From: Neisseriaceae bacterium
Lineage (GTDB): Bacteria > Pseudomonadota > Gammaproteobacteria > Burkholderiales > UBA11063
DNA: 52,929 bases
Assembly: GCA_003962895.1 (NCBI GenBank)
Contig: RXKI01000042.1
Location: 1-52,929 of the forward strand
Direction of reading: 5' to 3'
This document shows positions 50,221 to 52,929 of the stretch, piece by piece. The notes beneath the pieces were generated by a model. That model had not been told where the DNA came from. It searched no databases and saw only the letters and a program-made list of their open reading frames with translations. Each line of letters opens with the position of its first letter. Positions within the stretch are counted from its first letter, which is position 1. Both the position numbers and the translations under genes were made by a program.

Positions 50221-50664
50221 ATGAACGATAATAATAATGGTATTGCTTTTATAGTTTTAACTATTTTGGGATTTGTAGGAATAATTGCCTTAATTTTTGC
50301 TGGCAAGATGATTCTTGAACAAACGCAAGAAAAAAGTAACAGAGAAATTTATATAAAAAATCAGATAGAAGAAAAAATCTATCCTCAGTCTGCCCCTGTT
50401 CAGATTCAAAGACCAATCGTCATCGAAGCCCCAGCAGAAAAACCAAAAGAAGATTGTTCTAAATATCACAACAATAATTTATTTTGGAATGGCTACAAAG
50501 ATGGATGGGATAGAATTCCTCCAAAATCAAATGAAAAAGAATATATGGCTGGGTATGATATAGGAAGAAACGATAGAAGAAGAAATTGTAAAGATTATTT
50601 AAATCATCACTGCCCTCCTGGTTTAAATATAAAATTCAAAGGATTTAATTTAAATATCAAATAA
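50221..50664 (+). CDS. Membrane-anchored protein with GYKDG/GRNDRRR motifs
   Basis: 147 residues with GGAGG before the ATG. One N-terminal membrane helix (IAFIVLTILGFVGIIALIFAG) is followed by a Pro-rich linker. The C-terminal domain has FWNGYKDGWDRIPPK and YMAGYDIGRNDRRRNC, two copies of a Gly-Tyr-x-x-Gly turn related to the 78-residue protein at 49349. The last 15 residues form two similar strands (NIKFKGFNLNIK). A bidirectional terminator follows. The function is unknown. Confidence 0.65.
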   Translation: MNDNNNGIAFIVLTILGFVGIIALIFAGKMILEQTQEKSNREIYIKNQIEEKIYPQSAPVQIQRPIVIEAPAEKPKEDCSKYHNNNLFWNGYKDGWDRIPPKSNEKEYMAGYDIGRNDRRRNCKDYLNHHCPPGLNIKFKGFNLNIK

Positions 50665-50678
50665 ATTCTTTAAAAACA

Positions 50679-50712
50679 AAAAAAGAAGCCTAAAAAAATA
50701 GGCTTCTTTTTT
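50679..50712. terminator. Bidirectional terminator
   Basis: GAAGCCTA (50685-50692) pairs with TAGGCTTC (50699-50706) around a 6-base A loop, with A-runs before and T-runs after. It serves the plus gene ending at 50664 and the minus gene ending at 50716. Confidence 0.92.
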
Positions 50713-50715
50713 TGT

Positions 50716-51291
50716 TTAATCTTCAAAATTTTTCAACAAAAAATCTGGGATTCTTGGTGCGATAGTTTTCATAAATTCATGTGAGCCTTTATTTGTGAAA
50801 ACTATCTCATATCTACCTCTACATTGGTGAACGTCGCAAAAACAATCTAAAGAATTAAAATATTCAGCGATAGTTTCTGTTCCTTCTTTGCCAAATTTAT
50901 GGGTTCTTAAATAAGCCTTTCTTTTGCTCTTTCTTCCAGAATCTACGAACCAAACCATCCAAGCATGGTCTGTTAAAATGTCTAGAATCTCTTTTGTGAC
51001 CAATTTTTTGTCTCCATCATAGAAAGTATCAAAAAGGTCATTAAACACGGGATAAGCCACGCTGTAGCATCTATGAGTGTTTTTATCTTTTTTAATAGTA
51101 GATTGGTCTAATTTAAAAAAATCATTTAAAGCATCAACTTTATAAGACAACCAAAGTTCATTGCTATCTCTCATCGCTAAATAGCAATTTTTACCTCTTT
51201 TTGGTCGGATTATTGAAGAACCTCCAAGAATTGTACCATACAAAACCTGTTTTTGGCTTTCTCTCAAAATAGGACCGCTTTGATATGTCAT
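50716..51291 (-). CDS. Free-standing LAGLIDADG homing endonuclease
   Basis: 191 residues. The first half-site motif is VLYGTILGGSSIIRPKRGKN, where the usual acidic residue is replaced by Gly-Ser. Such GGSS forms do occur in one phage/bacterial branch of the family. The second is ILTDHAWMVWFVDSGRKSK, with Asp kept. The strands between (CYLAMRDSNELWLSYK, AYLRTHKFG) contact DNA in this family. The gene has its own terminator and lies between unrelated small genes, which fits a mobile nuclease. Nuclease activity is uncertain because of the first motif. Confidence 0.82.
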   Translation of the reverse strand: MTYQSGPILRESQKQVLYGTILGGSSIIRPKRGKNCYLAMRDSNELWLSYKVDALNDFFKLDQSTIKKDKNTHRCYSVAYPVFNDLFDTFYDGDKKLVTKEILDILTDHAWMVWFVDSGRKSKRKAYLRTHKFGKEGTETIAEYFNSLDCFCDVHQCRGRYEIVFTNKGSHEFMKTIAPRIPDFLLKNFED

Positions 51292-51340
51292 TATTTCCTC
51301 TCTATAAATTTCGCAAAAATCACACCAAAAATATGTAGTG

Positions 51341-51392
51341 ATTTAAACAATAATATTTATTGAAATAATATGTATTATTGTAATTTAAACAA
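51341..51392. promoter_or_regulatory. Symmetric A+T-rich element before the 112-residue virion gene
   Basis: ATTTAAACAA occurs twice (51341-51350 and 51383-51392) around an inverted repeat CAATAATA/TATTATTG (51348-51355 and 51373-51380). It lies 17-70 bases before the ATG at 51410. A promoter or regulator site is plausible; in such A+T-rich DNA chance is not excluded. Confidence 0.35.
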
Positions 51393-51409
51393 ATACAAAG
51401 GAGTTCAAA

Positions 51410-51748
51410 ATGGCAGCAACGAGCGTAACAGGTGTTAGCGGAAGCGGCACCGTAGCAGGAAATCAAAAAGGTAGTGCCCACATGTCTTTGGGAGTCAACA
51501 AGCTCATCGGACCAAGAGTTTGTGCAGCAGGAGCTAAAACTTTAACTGGAACAACAGGAACTGTTGTTTTACCAAAGTTGGCTGGCGTTGTTGGTGACTA
51601 TGTTGTAATGGTCTCTGCAAATTCAAGCACACTTGCTTATGTTTCTACAGCATTAGCCGCAGTTTCTGACACTGACGACTGGTCTTTCATCATCACTGGT
51701 GGAAGCGGTGCTGTTGTTAACTGGACGATTGTTAAGGTTGGTGTCTAA
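51410..51748 (+). CDS. Abundant small virion-type protein
   Basis: 112 residues, strong AAAGGAG before the ATG. Gly/Ser/Thr/Val/Ala-rich with an N-terminal flexible part (VTGVSGSGTVAGNQKG) and a beta domain (GTVVLPKLAGVVGDYVVMVSAN ... FIITGGSG). Codon use is of the highly expressed type and a strong terminator follows. It resembles the 121-residue protein at 38424. A decoration or tail-surface role is likely but the exact place is unknown. Confidence 0.65.
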   Translation: MAATSVTGVSGSGTVAGNQKGSAHMSLGVNKLIGPRVCAAGAKTLTGTTGTVVLPKLAGVVGDYVVMVSANSSTLAYVSTALAAVSDTDDWSFIITGGSGAVVNWTIVKVGV

Positions 51749-51783
51749 GTTTCTTAGTCATTACTCTTAGCCTTTCTAATTCC

Positions 51784-51821
51784 AAAAAAGAGTTTGTCGT
51801 GTTTGCGACAAGCTCTTTTTT
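51784..51821. terminator. Bidirectional terminator
   Basis: GAGTTTGTCG (51790-51799) pairs with CGACAAGCTC (51806-51815, one G-T pair) over a 6-base loop, with A-run before and T-run after. It ends both the virion-type gene and the convergent minus gene. Confidence 0.92.
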
Positions 51822-51823
51822 GT

Positions 51824-52372
51824 TTAATCATTCTCTCCAGGTCTATAAAATTTAATGTTTTTATCAGCCCATTCTATAGCCATGTGAGTACCTCTAGCCA
51901 AAAGTCCAATTAATTGAGTTGGCTGACCGCTACCTTCTATCGCTATATTGTCTCTTTCGCTATTTTCTATCCAAACAAGAGCAAAAGTAAGATTGCTTCT
52001 AGTTTTCAATTCATTAGCAATTTGGCGAATGGTAACTAAAGACAAATCTGGAATACCTAGCTCTTTAGATTTTGTCACTTTTTCATTAGTTTCTAAAATT
52101 GAGGATAAGTTTTTATATAAAAAAAACACTGCTTGTTGTTTTTCAAATAAAATTTGATAAAAAACTTCGTCAGAATTTTCAGGATTAGTCAACATGACCA
52201 AAGCACATCCATATTGGTCTTTTAAATCATTTATTTGATTTTTTAAAATATCCAAAACGGAATCTTTTGTGCATTTAAAATAAATCCAAAGAGATTCATA
52301 ATTAGTTGAAATTACATTGATACCTTCAAATAATTTCAAAGTTTCAACAAAATCATTAAATTGCTTTTCCAT
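51824..52372 (-). CDS. Hypothetical protein
   Basis: 182 residues, ATG 52372 with AAGGAAT upstream. Alternating strands and helices are seen (LWIYFKCTKDSVLDILKNQI, CALVMLTNPENSDEVFYQIL, FALVWIENSERDNIAIEG), ending in HMAIEWADKNIKFYRPGEND. No motif is recognised. It lies 10 bases after the SWIM-type gene and probably shares its transcript. Confidence 0.6.
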   Translation of the reverse strand: MEKQFNDFVETLKLFEGINVISTNYESLWIYFKCTKDSVLDILKNQINDLKDQYGCALVMLTNPENSDEVFYQILFEKQQAVFFLYKNLSSILETNEKVTKSKELGIPDLSLVTIRQIANELKTRSNLTFALVWIENSERDNIAIEGSGQPTQLIGLLARGTHMAIEWADKNIKFYRPGEND

Positions 52373-52382
52373 AATTCCTTCC

Positions 52383-52922
52383 TTAGTTAATGATAATTCC
52401 TGCTGAATTTATAGCTTTTGTCAGTTTAATCAAATGCTTACAAACTCCAGAAAGTCCTAAAGGATTTGCTTCCCACAAACCTTTTCCAATATATTTTTTT
52501 CCATCTTTGCCAAATAATGATTCATCAATAAAGTTACAATGTTTAAATCTCCATTTAAAATCATTGCAATTACATCTAACTAAAACATTATTGTTTTTTA
52601 AATGTTCAAAAAAATAAATTTTACCATCAGATGCTTTTAAATTAACATATTTATAATCATTTTCTAAATGATAATTTACGTTTTTAAACAATATTATTGG
52701 ACTATAATTCTTTCCGCTATCGCTTTGGGCATTCCCCTTCACAAAAAGAGTTTTCATTCCCAAAAATGGCGTTAATTGTAACTCTGTTATCTTCACCGTA
52801 TCGATAGAGTTTTGTCTCTTATTTGCATTTGGAAATGCATTAATCGTATTTGAATATAAATCTTTTATACTGCTCTCTTGAAGAATAAGCCATTTGTTGA
52901 AAATCATGAAATATTTACGCAT
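52383..52922 (-). CDS. SWIM zinc-finger protein with candidate capsid-targeting N-terminus
   Basis: 179 residues from ATG 52922; the Met at 52907 is an equally good start because MIFNKWLILQE-S then begins the protein. That peptide fits F-x2-W-x2-L-x-E, the shared head-targeting-like motif. The C-terminal half has VRCNCNDFKWRFKHC and, later, LSGVCKHLIKL, the C-x-C ... C-x-H ligands of a SWIM zinc finger, which binds DNA or protein. If the motif is a real signal, it would be cut after Glu and packaged. The window ends 7 bases upstream, so the ribosome site cannot be judged. Confidence 0.72.
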   Translation of the reverse strand: MRKYFMIFNKWLILQESSIKDLYSNTINAFPNANKRQNSIDTVKITELQLTPFLGMKTLFVKGNAQSDSGKNYSPIILFKNVNYHLENDYKYVNLKASDGKIYFFEHLKNNNVLVRCNCNDFKWRFKHCNFIDESLFGKDGKKYIGKGLWEANPLGLSGVCKHLIKLTKAINSAGIIIN

Positions 52923-52929
52923 ATAAATC

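Noticed and set aside
1..52929. CRISPR arrays, rRNA, tRNA genes or IS elements
   Set aside because: No spaced identical repeats, cloverleaf-like segments, transposase motifs or terminal inverted repeats were found by reading. A tRNAscan or Infernal run would settle the RNA part.

Overview
The window is one piece of the genome of a large, A+T-rich, T4-like tailed phage (myovirus, probably jumbo class). The diagnosis rests on a recognisable T4-order head cassette on the plus strand: portal (gp20-like, 24023-27778), a large protein in the place of gp67/gp68 (29641-31494), prohead protease (gp21-like, 31512-32189), scaffold core (gp22-like, 32240-33121) and major capsid protein (gp23-like, 33187-34626). 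A T4-type large terminase (15227-17044, minus), a DnaG/gp61-type primase (12312-13388) and a T4 DenV-type UV endonuclease (42299-42706) support this. Genes are packed tightly on both strands with frequent strand switches, ATGA or 8-base overlaps and hairpin/U-run terminators. No tRNA, rRNA, CRISPR array or insertion sequence was found. The host is probably a Gram-negative bacterium: there are signal peptides, a lipobox, and heptosyltransferase-like and other glycan enzymes. The species cannot be told.

Layout. 1-4.1 kb: an open-ended repeat fibre-like protein, a DUF115-like protein, small unknowns and a strongly expressed virion-type protein with a terminator. 4.2-10.6 kb: a GT9 glycosyltransferase, an actin-like (ParM-type) ATPase split by an intein, a duplicated small-domain protein and a long Pro/Glu-rich AT-hook protein. 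10.6-17.0 kb: a secreted trypsin-like protease, a RecB/Cas4-type nuclease, primase, virion proteins and terminase. 17.2-19.3 kb: ferritin-like, CYTH/triphosphate-tunnel and virion proteins. 19.3-24 kb: a tail-anchored protein, an M4-like metallopeptidase with a Cys-rich tail, a lipoprotein, a nearly pure Asp/Trp protein and a sulfotransferase-like protein. 24-34.7 kb: the head cassette, with two inteins in the portal gene. 34.7-42.1 kb: a mobile nuclease gene behind the capsid gene, a PLP-fold protein, a secreted CXXCH protein, glycosyltransferases, an ADP-ribosyltransferase-like protein and secreted Cys-rich proteins. 42.3-49.6 kb: DenV, small proteins, HNH nuclease, GT2, an ANL/PaaK-like enzyme, a hedgehog-type Hint protein and a half-length EamA transporter. 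49.6-52.9 kb: small membrane proteins, a LAGLIDADG nuclease, a virion protein and a SWIM zinc-finger protein.

How the genes fit together. The head genes build and mature a T4-type prohead. Four other proteins begin with the same spaced motif, F-x2-[FYW]-x2-[IL]-x-E. It resembles T4 capsid-targeting peptides cut by gp21 and suggests a set of proteins loaded into the head. At least seven glycan-type genes spread over the window suggest that the phage modifies its own surface or the host envelope. Selfish elements are dense: three inteins, one hedgehog-type Hint domain and three free-standing nucleases, one of them bracketed by a duplicated capsid-gene 3' end.

All functional calls come from reading motifs and general family knowledge. 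No database search was run.
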